Source of the DNA: Beaufortia kweichowensis
Lineage: Eukaryota; Chordata; Actinopteri; Cypriniformes; Gastromyzontidae
DNA: 64,000 nucleotides
Direction: 5' to 3'
NCBI GenBank assembly: GCA_019155185.1
Contig: CM032809.1
Location: 6,320,621-6,384,620 of the forward strand
The notes below the pieces were generated by a model. It was given only the letters and a program-made list of their open reading frames with translations, searched no databases and was not told where the DNA came from. The translations under genes and the position numbers were made by a program. Each line of letters starts with the position of its first letter. Position 1 is the stretch's first letter. Positions 13,976 to 27,907 of this stretch are shown piece by piece.

Positions 13976-16589
13976 AAACCATAAAAGCCCCTTCCACTGT
14001 CCAGTCTAAACCTCTGACTTTGGCATCCACACAGCATCCAATAATTTATATCATCTATTGTTACAGTCACCTAGGCAACCGAGTAAATCAGTATGTGATG
14101 TGCAGAGAACTTTCTCTGTCCGTTTTCTCTATCTGATCTTCTCATCTTTTATACATTATATTTCTCCATCTATTTCCACATGAAGGAAGCCAAATCCCTC
14201 TTTCTGTCTGCATTTTCTCTCTTCTACCTTTGCTTTTAATCTTTCTCCCTCTTTTCCCTCTTCTCCTGTGATTCATACAATCTTTCAAGATCATTCAAGT
14301 TTATCTTTATCTCATGAACATTAATAATCAAACATGGAAAAGGAGAGACTGATTATATAAGTTTAGAAACCTGAAATTATATAAAAAGTCCTCCAAGTTT
14401 CACAAAGAAAGCCATACAAAATTACTGCGTACGGTGCGGCATCACAAAAGCAAAAAAACAAGTGTACATAAACTGTAAACTATTTACAAAAATAGATTAT
14501 CTTAGCCAATATTTGTGTGCTATTATTTTTATACGCTTACATGCAAATAGCAATTTCTATTGACATCAATTCATTGCAGAGCATATCAAATCAGTCATTG
14601 AGGAGGTTCAATCACAGTTAGGGTGCTGCCTAAAGAGACAGTTGCCTATGTAGGGAGCTGTGAAACAGAGCTTAACAGCCTTACGTTTTTTCCACAGGTT
14701 TGTAAATACAGCTGGGAACCCAATCATCTTTTCACACCGGACCAAAGAGACTCGTGCCTCACTCCACCCTGTCTTTCATTCCCTAATGGAGAGGAAATCA
14801 AATTCTGCAGTCTTCTGCAGTCTGCACACTACAATAGTTACAGAGCAGCCATCACGATTCCTGACCCAGAATACAGTAGGTGACTGTATATACAAGATAT
14901 TATGTGCACAAGGTGAGGACAGAACCTGTAAATAATTCAGCATTATACAGAGTACTCAGTTGGAAGTAGCAGGCGGTCCGGAATGTGGTACTGCAAGGTG
15001 TCTCTGTGTGCATTTTTTAAAAGGAAATATACGCTTTCTACATCCTTCTCTTGTTGTTTTTGATGTTGGTAGTATAGATGGACCTCCTGCTGTGCCTTCA
15101 TCTTCCTCTGAGCGTAGGAAGTGGACTGGACTGTCTGAGAGAATCATGCATTAACCTTCTCCTTCAGGAAATGCAAAGCCCCATCACATTAACCAATCCC
15201 CTGCTGTTCTGTGCATCAAGTGACACACAATCTGACTAAGGTGTTTCTGTCTTGAAAACTACTTACTCATAATATTTCTGCAGTATATAGTATGTAAGGA
15301 ATATCAGGATGTTGTACAATGTGCTGTACCTGTACAAGGCTACATCGGATACAGTAAAAGAGTGTTTTTGTTTATAAATGCATTTCAAGCATTTTCCAAA
15401 AGTTACTTTTCTACAGCAAAGCATCTGAAAATGTTTACACTGTATACAGTGAATAAGTTAAACGTACAGTAGGATGCTTCAATATGCATCATTTCTGTCA
15501 GGCGTTTATTTACTTTGTGCCTCTTTGAAATGTTGAGGATAGACAGCAAAGCAGCAAAAAGAACTGCAATATACAACGTCCTCCATCTTGCTTTGGGTTA
15601 AAAAAGTCACATGACTTGCATCCCTACAAATGCATAATGGTTTTTAAAAAAAAAACACTCTCAATGAGGATGGAAGGGTCAAAACTAAGAAAAAAAGATG
15701 CATTTTTAAATAAAGAACAAAGTACACGGCAATTTAGTTTGAAACATTTACTTCTGCAAGGAACATTTGAAGTATTTTTGTATTAAGAATTTTTGTAAAA
15801 TAATTGTAAATATTTCACTGTTACAATGGCTGTGACTGAGGCAATTAGTCACACTTTTGGCTTCAGTGACTGGCTCAAAAACTTCCACTCCTTGAAATGA
15901 TTAAAAACACAATTATATATATTTTTCGACCAACTATTTTTTATCTTTATCACAATTTGAATGCTTTAAGATTTATTCAAGTACAGGCCGCTTTGATGCT
16001 CCGCTAGAAAAGACGATCAAGATAAAAATGTAACAGCAACACAACAGCTGTTCCTGTAAAGACTGTACATCAAGGTGTACAGTCAACGCTATAAAATTAA
16101 TATTACAACTGAAATCGGATTCTCTCTGTGTCCTCCTCAGACGTACTACGATAAGGTGAAGACGCCCTTCCCATCAGCCTCGGCTTGCGTGGCATCTCGA
16201 GTGCCCCTGAATCTCTGCCAGCAGTTTGTTGGCCTTCCTCGTAAAGCACAAGGCAAACACGCTCTTGTCAATGGCAGCACGAAATCCAAACAAGCCCGTA
16301 TAATGCATTCGCTGCATGGCTACAATGAAATGAAGAAGCTGTTGTCTTTCTCTCTCTCTCCGCTGTCATTACTATTTTACAAGCAGAAGCTTCATTACCA
16401 AACCATATGCTTGGTAATCACGAAAGCTGTGGGTGCATCTCTTATATGATGTGGGACGGCTAAATTATTAAACGCGCCGTGCTGGCAAGGCCCGATTCAG
16501 ATGTGGCAGCGAGCCCAGTCGACTTTCACACACACACACACACACGAAAGGCAAAAAACAACAACTTCAAACACCTTTCCTGTGCATTT

Positions 16590-16930
16590 AGTGTAATGAA
16601 CAATGTCTTAATTGAGATTGCCTAATTACCCAATTTAAAGATAATTAATATGATACTAATTAGCATATGTAAATGACACATTGCATAATTGAGGATCCCT
16701 GTTTTGAATTAAATGGCTCTAAAATGAAAACGTGCACGTACAAAAAAGAAGAAAGAATGAATGAAGACACAAAGAAGCCATCGGTGCAGCAATGCAACCG
16801 TCAATCACTCTTGTGGTACGTGCACTTTGCAGATGTTCAAAACACATTATCGAATCCAGTCGAATCATGCATAAAAGTCTGCTAATCTAGAGTAATTAAA
16901 CTGCTTATGAAGTAATTACCATTGCAGGTA
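16590..16930. promoter_or_regulatory. Candidate homeodomain-site cluster
   Basis: At least eight TAATT/AATTA cores fall in about 340 bp, including CTTAATTGAG, CCTAATTACC, GATAATTAATATG, CTAATTAGC, GTAATTAAAC and GTAATTACC. The segment is AT-rich, so some are expected by chance. Confidence 0.25.
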
Positions 16931-17054
16931 TCTTCCAGTACAAATCTAATGCTTTGTTCTGGAGGTGCATATTACTAGGAATGATTTTTTTACATAGACA
17001 TCTTATTTTTGCTGATAAATAAAAAAAGTGTGTTGAAATCATAAAGCATATTTA

Positions 17055-17175
17055 AAAAAAACTTGCATTAGCAGCTGAAAGGTCATGGGTTTAATACACA
17101 GGAAACACACACACACTGACAAACTGCATCTGCTATGAATGCACTGTAGGTCACTTTGGATAAAAAATGTATGTT
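17055..17175 (+). mobile_element. Degenerate SINE
   Basis: The B-box-like GGTCATGGGTTTAATACAC is followed by GCACTGTAGGTCACTTTGG and ATAAAAAATG, the usual fish SINE 3' end. Confidence 0.65.
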
Positions 17176-17601
17176 GTGAGAATCTCCAGTCACATTATTC
17201 ATTGAGTCATTGCACACTGAACAGATCCTGAAGCTGAATTTTAGCAGCTGATTACTGTGTATGTGTGTGTATGTATTGATAAGCCATGAGAGCCTCTCGA
17301 GCAGCGCCGCCTGCAGAGATGTAGTGAGCAAGGCCAAAGAGCGAGTGCCATGTGGCACCTGGGTCATACAGCTGCAGGCCTCCTGAGCCCCAGACATCAC
17401 AACCCTGAAGCTCTCTGACGCGCCCCATTTGCACACACTCACTCATAATTCCTCGTCCATGCTTGCAAGCACGTACGGTGTATTGCACACTCCAGAAAAC
17501 ACGCTCAAACCATCATGTGCCTGACAGAAATAAACAACACACAAACAGCCTGGAACATGAATATGAAATGTGTGTGTATTTTGGTTTTTATACAGTATAG
17601 C

Positions 17602-17885
17602 CTTAAAGGGATAGTTCACCACAAAATAAAAATTTGGCACTATTTATTCACTCTCGTGTGGTTCAAAACCTGTATATAACTCTTTCAAAAGAAGATATTT
17701 TGAGAAATGTCTTAGTGGTTTTGTGTCTATACAATGAAAGTCAATGGGGTTCAATGTTGTTTGGTAACCAAAGTTCTTCATTTTTTGTGTTCTGCAGAAG
17801 GAAGAAAGTCATACAGATTTGGAAATGACAAGATAAGTACGTGATCAAAGAATGTTTTATTTTTGGGTGAACTTTCCCTTTAAAG
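17602..17885. mobile_element. Short inverted-repeat DNA element (GGGATAGTTCACC family)
   Basis: 284 bp bounded by CTTAAAGGGATAGTTCACC and GGGTGAACTTTCCCTTTAAAG. The interior includes GAAAGTCAATGGGGTTC. This terminal sequence is very common in zebrafish and other cyprinid genomes (recalled) and is the best clue to the organism. Confidence 0.8.
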
Positions 17886-20800
17886 TCAACCTGAAACAAA
17901 CATTGTAATTGTGTTTTGTTCCCCATTTTGACATATGCAGTACTAGCCAAAAGTTAAAAAATTTACAAAAATGTTTCTCGTTATCTTAAAAGTCTTTTTA
18001 ATACACTTTAATTAAAAATTATTAATATATTTTTTATAAAAAAGTATATTTTTAAAAATAGATTACTTAGACCAAATAATAAATAACATCCAATACAATG
18101 ACATTCATACATTAAATACATTTTGGCTAAATACATAGCATTACATTTAATGTACCCAAACATATTTTGGGGACATTGTAGGTCACACAGACTAAATAAA
18201 CATAAGTTCCACCGTCTCCTCTGAAACAGACTTCCTATAACAGTGCTGGCACCTGTCACTGTTTGACATCTCTGTGTTGGATCAGATCTGGTGTCTCTCT
18301 CTGGCCTTGAGACCTGTCTCTCTGCCCTGCGCTGTAGAAGGAAGTGTTCGTCTCATCCTCTCACCCCAAACGCAGCCCTGGCAGGGGCCATATGGCGTCT
18401 GCTGCCTCTCTTCACCAGCCCCGCCCCTCTCTGCCTTTCACACAGACAAATCTCTCTCACCCCCTAAACCATGTGCTCTCACATTCCTCCGTTCTCCTCA
18501 TCCCACCATCCGCTCTTCTTCTCTGCCTCGAGGTATTCTCATGCCACTCTGTTCCCTTGAGGAGTACACAGGCGATGTGTTAGTCTGGTTGTGTGAGGAA
18601 ACATGTGCACACGAAGGAAGCGGAAGATGAAGATGTTATATTGTAGTATGACAACATTACTGTGCTTGATGTCACTATTCCAGATGGGCGATTTCATGCA
18701 AATAGCCACCTTACCATGAGTTTTTACCATACTGAAAGCTCAGATCAATATTTGATGGTTTAAATACCCATGTGATGTCTCTCTTAAAGTTTTTAAAGCA
18801 TTTATTATGTTTAAAGCATCATTTTTTATAGTCAGGTAAAGTGCTGTATTCAGAATTGTTACATCCATAAAGGTCCATATTCCTCATACTGTAAATGAGC
18901 ACATGAAAATTATAATAAAATAGCTATTTTATGTTCCTTGTTTCTTCTTCATTTGTTGGGTATTATTGCTTCTTGTGCATTTTATTTCACTGAAATCCTA
19001 CAAAGTATATTGCCTTTTAAACACGTATGGTCTTTTTTATCACATCCACAACGCATGTTTTTTAAATAGATAGCTCGTGCATAGACTGATGTCTCTATCA
19101 ACAGGGCTTTAGTAAAATATTAACAGACGGTTTCAAATATTTGGTTAATATATACAATATTGGCAATATAAGTACCAGTAATGGTGGGTTTATTGTTGAC
19201 ACACATGCATTTTTCTAATAATCATGCGTTTTGTACCACCTACATCACATGAAATCGCAATGAATAAAGCAGCATGTAGATTGCATTTGAACTACTCCTT
19301 TACTTTCTAAATAATCAAACAATTTGGCCTTGAGAAAGTGAGCATTAACTACAATCCAAACAGAAATAATATGCATATTTTATATCATTAAAATAACAAT
19401 CGGGAGCTCCACTGGAAGCAGTCTCTGCATGCTTTCCTTCAGAGATTCTTCACTGCACGAGTTTACACTGTCAATCAAACCTCAGCGCTCGGGTCTGTGC
19501 CACAAACACATCCCTTTAGAAACGTCTGCATGGTGTGTTAAGAATTAATTTGTGGGGAAAAAAATATTTGCTTAAATTTGCACTCACACACACTTTTGCA
19601 CAGATACTACTTTCTCAACTGAAGATTTATGAGTTTGTCCCACAGGTGCTGTGTGGATTTCAGTCACTATAAACACCACTGAGCAAATCTCTAATGAACG
19701 GTCCGACGGGTCACAGAGCCCACCAAATTACTTATACACACATACACAAACATTCACATTTGCTCCATAGGCCTGTCCTAAAATCTACTAAGCATCCATT
19801 CTACACTTTCTGTTTCTCTGAAATGCTACAAATAGAGTGAATCTGCAAATTTAACACATAAATATTGGGTGAAACTGTTCATTTTTGTTAAACTGAACAT
19901 CTTTTTAGTATTGAGATAAAAAAATGTATAATCAATATCTTTATCTAACATTTATCATTATTTAGAAGATTGTTGTATTCATATTAATATATTCATATAT
20001 TTATTGATATTATTATTAATATATATATATATATTATATTGATACGTTTGTTAATATTATTAATATATAAATACATTCATATTAATAAATTGTACTGACA
20101 TACATATTAAGTTAAAAAAAAATTTTTTATTGAAAATACGTTTTGAAGAATTATGCCTTAACAATGGGTAATAGGGTTCAAAATTCATTATTTCATTATA
20201 AGCCTTGTACTAATAAAAATGCAACTACAGTGTTTCTCGGAAGAAAAATGTAATGCTGATATATTTATTAATATCTAACATTTAATTAGAAGTTGTTTAC
20301 TATACCAAAACTTGGTAAAAGCATTGACATTTTAAAAGTGGTTATATTGTTGACCTCTATAAATGACAATCAAGTGGTTACAGTCAGTTACAGTACAAAG
20401 AAATACTGTACTTATCTGAGCTTGTGGCAATGCATTCTGGGATTTCTTTTTTCATTAATGATACATGCACTGTATTATATTATGTAGTGTTATAATTCTA
20501 CTGTATCTTATAAGCCTACATCATTTAATTCCCATTGTCATTTTAAAAAGCCTTTGCATCTGATGCCCTATAATGGTACACATCTCTCTCTATCTACCTT
20601 ATTCCCTTTCTTCTTTCACACACACACACACCCAGAAAGACACTCAAATTGACACAGTAACCAGCTGACCCATGACAGCCTCAGTACCCTCACTTAGCAG
20701 TGTGTAACAGTAAAAGCCCACGGCTCTAAAGTGCACACTATGAGTTATGTGAAACTGTCACATTTCATCAGAGCAGTTCCGTGCTGTGCCTCACAAACAA

Positions 20801-20988
20801 AGAGAGACAACAGAGCACTTGAGACAGAACCAAGACTGCAGTAAATAAACTTTAAACAGTATCATCACTGTCTGTGACCATGCACACGGGCATCTAACCT
20901 TTGCCAAAGACCATTTACTCATGTGGAAAGAGAACAGTTTGATTGATATGACGAGGCCTACATGCTTCTTTAGTTTCTGTACTTTTGA
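17886..20988. other. Intergenic, AT-rich
   Basis: Holds a relative of the 6306 palindrome arm at 18875-18940, a pyrimidine-rich stretch at 18290-18560 and AT repeats near 19990-20060. No coding exon recognised. Confidence 0.45.
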
Positions 20989-21333
20989 GTCCATTTTGGG
21001 GGTGGGAGAAAAAAAATCGATGCATCGGGATTCTTTCTCTAACGATTCTAAATCGATTCTCAAAGATTCAGAATCGATTCTATGTCAGAACTTGTTCATC
21101 CTGAATATAACTTTGTTCAAATAAAAGCAATAAAATTAAACTTCAAGTTGGGAATACTGTCAAAGAGATTCTAACTATAAACAAAAAGCATAAAAACTCT
21201 TTATTTATTTAAAATGCAAATTTATCATATTTGCAAAAAAATTATATGAAGAATCGTTTTGGAATCAGATCGTGAGTCCCAGAATCGGGATCGGATCGCG
21301 TAGTACCTAAAGATTCCCACCCCTAGTCCATTT
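20989..21333. mobile_element. hAT non-autonomous element with 8-bp target duplication
   Basis: The element 20997-21325 (329 bp) is flanked by direct repeats GTCCATTT (20989-20996 and 21326-21333). Ends TGGGGGTGGGAGAA and GATTCCCACCCCTA are inverted repeats. The interior has several ATCGATTC-type words. The 8-bp duplication and GGGGTGGG ends are hAT hallmarks. Confidence 0.8.
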
Positions 21334-23989
21334 TAGCATTATCTTTCTTTTTCTTCTAAAACCTAGTGAGACTATTAAGGTAGTATTTTAAGGCATCATA
21401 GGTGCACATTTGACTTTTCCAAAATTTATGCAGGATAAATATGTTGCTAAGATACCGATCCCTAGATTTGACCAAATTCTGGTGCAGTTACACATGTAAA
21501 AAACAATCCCAGAATACATTGTGAAATGTTTACTAAAAAAAAAAAACGATGGTGAAAATGACAATTTTACATTCAACACTGAAAAGCTCTTGATGTAGGT
21601 TTTTAGGATGGTTTAAGTGCTGCCGTAGAAAACATCTGCTTACGTAGGCTGTAGGCAGCAAGGAAGCTTACATTTACTTGTCGTTTGTATCTTAGATTTC
21701 TTTAGTCTTCTGTAATGTGATAACTGCCTAAAGACTCCAGTATACTCAATGGTTTAATAACCCAGAGCTCTTGGCGTACCCTATCAAAAGGATGTTAATC
21801 GAATTCAACCAACATTTTCTAGTCTGTTAATTTTGTTCATTTTGCACACATAGCGCTTTTACCTCTAAATCGCCAGCTGCTTGTCCATCTTTTTCATTAT
21901 CACCGTAGCAAACATGCATTACAATGTAAACCTGTAGGCTGGTCAGCTCACGCTCATCTATTAGACTGGCTAGGAAGGTGGGTAAATTAGGAGGTAGACA
22001 CATTTCATAGACACATTTCCACAGTTTCAAACAACCAATTTCAATTGAAATATGAGGCCCTTGCAACTTTAAAACAAGCAGGTGTGTCCTTGAAACACAA
22101 TTCACATACAGACCTACATTGTTCCTCATTATTTTTCAAAAACACTTTTCAACCAGCATACTCAGGGTTATATTAAAACAAAAGATTATTATAAATCATG
22201 AGGTGTTTATAGGTGATGAACTTGATGAACTAGCTAATCATGGCACTACTCTTTTACCTAAAAACTAATACAGTTTATAATAAGATAATCCTTAAAAAGG
22301 TAATCAATATGTGGTAATGAAATATAAATTTGACAACATTTGGTCTAATTAGCCACTTAAAATGACCAATTACATCATGAGGCAACTAATGAAATGAAAC
22401 TTGATGTGATCAATTATGTCACGTTTATTTGCTTATTAAATTACTAGAAAGCATCAGTTAAAAATCAAATATAAGGTCATCGTTATGCAAGACATACTGC
22501 GGCCATTATTTTATCTGTGTGATGAGATACTGCCAACATATATAACATAAATCTATTTATGTCCACCCTTAATCTACATTTGATGTTTGAAACAATGACC
22601 CTGTTGATGTTTATTTGAATATAAAAAGTAAAATGAATAAAAAACATATTTGTAATTATTAAAAATACTGAATATAATTGATATAGATCAGAGAAGCGAG
22701 AGTTAGATAACCTGCCTCAACATAAATAACTTCAAAGACTTTATCGTTCTAAACGAATTATAAAATAAAAACATTTTACAGTCCACTATTCAAAATATGT
22801 ATATAGCCAGTATTCATTGTTATCATTACTGTTATGATTACATCTTTTTATCCTCGTCTCTTTCAGATGTCTGGTAATCTACAGCTGCAGCTCTCATTTC
22901 TGTCCATTAAAAAAACATAAAACGAACAACATAATCCCCCGTCAGCACTACAATACACATTATCACTTGTAAACATTTCTGGAGATAGCATCTGTAGTGC
23001 TGGATTTAATGCAGAACAGAGACAGAGAAACGGGTCTAAAGCGCACATACACACATTTTATTTATTCAGACCTTGTGTCTCTGTTTAATTAGTTGTTTTA
23101 ATTTCACGTCAATAATTCATTGCGTTGTTTCAAGTATTTTGTTGACGGCTTGCTTACATTCCCGATATGCTTAACTGTAAACCCAAACGCCCTTCAGAAG
23201 TGAATCTTTCGCCAAAAACTAGTTTCAAAGTGATCAAGTCTGCCACGAGTACTAAGAACAGAGATGATGCCAATACAGATATCAAAGATTTCTCTCTTTT
23301 TACAGTTCTTTAATATGTTTGTGTGATCATCAAAGGGTGCAGAGCTCAGCCGCAGGCATTTTAAGCATGCTTTAACACGCTCTTTGGATGCCACATCACG
23401 TCAAAACCCCTCTCTAAATTATGAACGAAGCGGTTACCAATTACCATCATCTCTGCTGTTTGATGCCGTGGCATTGATGGAAAAAGATCCAGGCGGGCCT
23501 CGAACGCATCACCGGTATCTAGATTTCTTCGGCTGCTTTACCTCCAGACAGCTTAAACTGACCTTGCAGCCGTTGTTGTTGTACCTGAAGACTGAAATGA
23601 AAGCTCAGGGACCCCATCTGTTCCAGTGTAATGACTGTGCTATTTGAAGGCAGGAAAGGTTCGTCTGGAGCAGCTGGTATCTTTCCCCGTGACCTTTTAG
23701 CATTCCTTCCCTCGCCATCTGACAGATGTGTCAACTCGATTATTTCAAAAGAGCCCTGAATAAATAACCAATTGTGAGCGCGGGCTAACCTAAAGCAATG
23801 GCGAAACGTCTCTCTGTCTCTCTTTTCTCCCACACGCTCCAACACAAGTAAACGGGCGGTTACGTTAAAGTGCTTCGCCGGCCCACCGCGAGTTGCGAGA
23901 CGGCGCTTTTCTCCTCTCCCCTCCTGATGTGGTTTTTGACTAAATGGCTTTTTGGAGCCGTTGACTGGTGGGCTTCTTCTCCGGGTCCA

Positions 23990-24200
23990 GAAGAGGACAA
24001 TGGGGTGAATTGAATGCCATTGTGCAGTGTTTGCCCTTGGAGCCAAACTATTAGCCAGTAGAAGGGGGCGGGCGGGCGAGAAGGCGGGGGTCTCAGGTGT
24101 CGCTCGCTGGCATTGAATGGATTCCCTCTCAGGCTCGGAGCGCACAGCTGAGGAGGGCTGCGGTCTGGGGCGGGGGCTAATTGACTCACTGAGTGATTGG
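23990..24200. promoter_or_regulatory. GC-rich candidate regulatory block with facing SOX sites
   Basis: ACAATGG (23997-24003) and CCATTGT (24017-24023) face each other across 13 bases. The following GGGGGCGGGCGGGCG-type stretch and CTAATTGACTCACTGAG complete an unusually GC-rich, non-repetitive block. A 208-codon minus-strand frame crosses it but shows no known domain. Confidence 0.3.
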
Positions 24201-26059
24201 AGGACTGTGAAGAGGCGACCGCAATCAGACCTGCTCTGATAGAGTTTGATGCCTCCCTAAATAGTTTTCAAATGGAGGAGCAGGTGCTGTTTTCAAGCAA
24301 TCCAAACCCGGGTGTGTGTTTGTGTGTGCGTTTACATGGATGTAGGTGTTTGTTACGAAGCGTGCACGTGTGGGAGAAGGTGCACATGTGAATCTCAGTC
24401 CTTAGATGTTGTTAGTGGTCAGGGCTGGGATAAGCTCTTCCCATATTTCATCTCCTGGTCTCCTAGCTTGGAGGGTTTTGAGGCTTTGTAAGCCTACGGG
24501 TCTCTAGGCCCTGCACCATGATGGGCGCTTTAACGCTATTTTGTCAATCACTGTTACTTTGATGTATAGGAGTAAAGCTCCTCATCAATGCAGCGCACCT
24601 TCGGGGGTGTTATGGGCTCTGTCATGGCACTCGGCTTTACGGAGGCCCGCACAGACAAATCTGGCTGTGATGAGATGACTGGAATGTAATTTGGTTATTC
24701 CCTGGGGACTGCACACATGATGAGCTGTATAACTGAAGCCAGTTAAGCAAGAGTCCAATAGATTTCTGTTGTGTTACTCATTAACTATTAATAGCGATTG
24801 CCAACGTGTATTACAGGTATTCTTTTGAACAAAAAATCCAACTTTTTATTCCCTTTCCTCACAAGGAAAATCCCTTTCTTTGTGGCCTGTCCCTCACCAT
24901 TTTCAACGTTTTATTGCCTTATTAGCAAGCATGCACATTTGATTAAAAGTCTATTACTGGTATTTCTTTGATTTAAACATATTATATTAAAGTAAAAGGA
25001 GCATTATGTTTATATTCTCTCGGGTTATGCCACTTTTTCATTTCATTGACTTCTCTTCATTTAGTACGCATGCAAATGCGAGATGATTCTGTATAGCACA
25101 ATCTACTATAAGTAGATACTATATAAGTAATATTAAAATTATTTTTCTATAAAAACATCTTTAATTGTCATAGAATATTTAAGAAATTCTTAAGTTCTAA
25201 AAATGTTACTTTACAATAATAAACAAAAACATATAACCAACTAAACTAAACTATAACTAAAAGACTTTCATTGAAAGCCCTTAAAAACTTGACATGTATT
25301 CCATGTATGCCAGGGGCTAAAATTAATACTTTACAGCATTGAAAGAGTTAAAAAATGACAGCTAATCGCAGCTTTCATACAGTCAAGTTCATACATGCTT
25401 TCAGCAAGTCCTTTACATTGCTGTTGGGTGACGTTATGCTATTCCTGAGGTTTGTTTTTGCTGGAATTAAAGAGTTATTAAAATGAAATAGAATATAGGT
25501 AAATGTAGAAATGCTGATTTACAGTGAAATTTACAGTGATCCGTTTATTCTTTCCAGAACTATATATATATATATATTGCATCTCAGTATTTTGAAAACT
25601 TTGTCAATCTGTACATTAAGCTACAGCACTACCATTAAGTAACTGCACTGTGACAAAATGAATAGTCACATGACACTTCCAGCTCACGTGATTGGCTGAG
25701 TGATCATTACCAAAGACGGCAGGTATCACATCACACACTTTCTCTAGATATTATAGCCCTTCTTGAATGATACACATAACAGCTGTAGTGTGAAAGCATG
25801 CCAAGTAAAACAATGTTTTTAAGTAGCAATAAACTTACAAGGTTTTTAAAACAAAACACAGACCCTCAATTACTCAAAATTGTCAACTCTAAACTAATTA
25901 CTTTGAAATGAGTCGTGCAAGTCTCCGGAGAGGCTCAAGTTCAAAAGGTCTGCGCACCCAAGAGGATCCCAGTGATGCTGACCCACCCCAACACGCAGAT
26001 CCACCCCTAAATATCTCGCAGAGCTCCGTCCGGCTCCGCGCCCCTGTCAGCGGGGTTTC

Positions 26060-26115
26060 TGGTCCTCGTTTGTCATTTCTATTGATTCGGGGGAATGACA
26101 GATGGTGATTATGAG
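26060..26115. promoter_or_regulatory. Candidate TALE (Pbx/Meis) block
   Basis: TGTCATT (26071-26077) and AATGACA (26094-26100) form a dyad. The block also contains TTGATT and TGACAGATGG, which resemble Pbx and Meis sites. Motif inference only. Confidence 0.2.
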
Positions 26116-27894
26116 AGCCTGAGACAGATTGCCTTTATGAGAGTGGCTCACGAGCCAGTCATTTCTGTTGCCGTCTGTGCCAGGCGTATGACTAGCTGGA
26201 GCAACGGCATGGTGTGCCGTTCTGTCATTAAGATCTACAATCAGGCACACGCCACACCCCCTTCCATTCTCTGCCTTTCTGCAGCTCTGTAAATATGGAA
26301 AAACGACCTGCTTGTAACGTTTAGAGCTCTATTTGGCTTCTGTTTGGGATTTGTCAGCAAGCACTTGGACAATTCTAGGTTTACGTTGTAAATTGTTTCG
26401 ATGGTCCATCCGTCGTAACTCTGCTCCTTTGCCGAAATACCAAAACATGAAAATGTGGGTCACCAAACTATTCAGTCATGTAATTTATCCAGACATTGTC
26501 CAGCTGTGGGCTGTGTTAGCAGGAGCTCGGGATGCAATCTCACCCTAAGAGCTATTTGTTAGATTGTATGTAATGTATTTTGGATGGGCACTTCAGCAAA
26601 CACGTCTTTGTGCTACATACATATTTCACAAACCGTGAAAGATGAATTGTGTTTTACTGCAACAACAAGGCCACCGGAGGTAGGCTTCCTGACTTCCAGA
26701 TGGGCTTAAGAGTCTTAGGAGCTTCAGATCTGCAGAAAATTGCAATGCATGCTATCTTTTGTCCTCTTTTGTTTTCTAAATGTGTCTCGCATAGTTACGA
26801 AAACATGCCATTTTTGCCATCTTCTTCTGAATAACTGTACGGAGCTTTTCAACTTTTCAAACGGAAAATGTTTTGTGATGAAATGAGTAACTAAAAAAAT
26901 TCATTTTTGCTAATTATGGCTCAAATTTATCTTCCCTTATTGAATTGATCAAGTCAGTGTTGTTTATTGATGAGTCTGTCTACACTGTACCATATCAATA
27001 AACTCTGACAGAAAGAATGAATGAGTCAGATCCAAAATAAAAACTACAACACCTACTACAAACAACAACCTACTGTTTTTCATTTCTCACTTCTATTAAA
27101 CAATTTTTAAATTAGATTGTTCATCATGTCATCATCATGATTGTTCATCGTCTTATGAGTTGATAAAAGGATCTTACTGTACATAAACACTGTCATTAAG
27201 AACTGGTTAATTATAGGTTAACTAGTCGTTGTCATTTTGCCAACTTTTAAATTAACACAAATTTGCTGAGCCTTATCCAAAACATATTTGTCTGCAAGCT
27301 GAATCACTGTACATACTGTGCAGAACGGCACAATAAAAATTCACTTAGCCTATTAGGTAAGAATGCCCGTAACAGCCACACACACGGTAATTTAAAGTGC
27401 TTTATATTTATGACCCAGCAGCACACTGACCAATAAGAGGTTTGGTATAAGAGCTTCCCTAAAGAAACCTCTCGCGGCGACCTCGGTCTCATGGGCGCTG
27501 TGATGTAAATGTGCTCGTAAACCGGCTAAGGAAATAGGGGGGCTAGTTGCTTAATTGAGTTTTATTGAGCCTTCTGTTTCATTTGGGGGTGGGAGTTAAA
27601 TTGTTATGATACTTCAGACCTGCCGTGAGCATATTGTGCCACAGGCCAATATATCTGGTCCATTACGGTCCTATAATTTAACACATTTAAATTGACCCTT
27701 CTGATGATGGGGATGGATATGATATGGAGATGCAGGATGACACGGGGTTATCTTAAAGGACGGTATAAACAACCACCAGAAACATTTTAAACATGCTAAT
27801 AATAGTAAAATATTGAAATGCAACACATGCTACAGATGTATGAGAAAACAAGTACAAAAAACAACATTGAGAGCTTTTTTTAGAGGTGCACTAC

Positions 27895-27907
27895 TGCCAT
27901 CTAATGG
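27895..27907 (-). promoter_or_regulatory. CTCF-like site
   Basis: The minus strand reads CCATTAGATGGCA, one mismatch from the CTCF core. Similar words also occur in old repeats. Confidence 0.25.

Larger units (their letters stand above)
10866..17054. other. Intergenic, no gene recognised
   Basis: AT-rich with short (TA)n at about 12935-12952 and (CA)n at 16529-16546. It holds the candidate regulatory blocks near 12540 and 16600 and a CTCF-like site at 13961. Open frames such as 16075-16449 have no recognisable domain or splice context. Confidence 0.45.

Noticed and set aside
16075..16449. 124-codon frame after CCTCCTCAG
   Set aside because: The acceptor-like border is tempting, but the peptide has no family match and no partner exon.
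18274..18630. 118-codon plus-strand frame
   Set aside because: Lies in a pyrimidine-rich stretch; composition explains the openness.
23519..24145. 208-codon minus-strand frame
   Set aside because: Longest non-repeat frame in the left half, but it has no recognisable domain, splice context or codon bias. It sits in GC-rich DNA where stops are rare.
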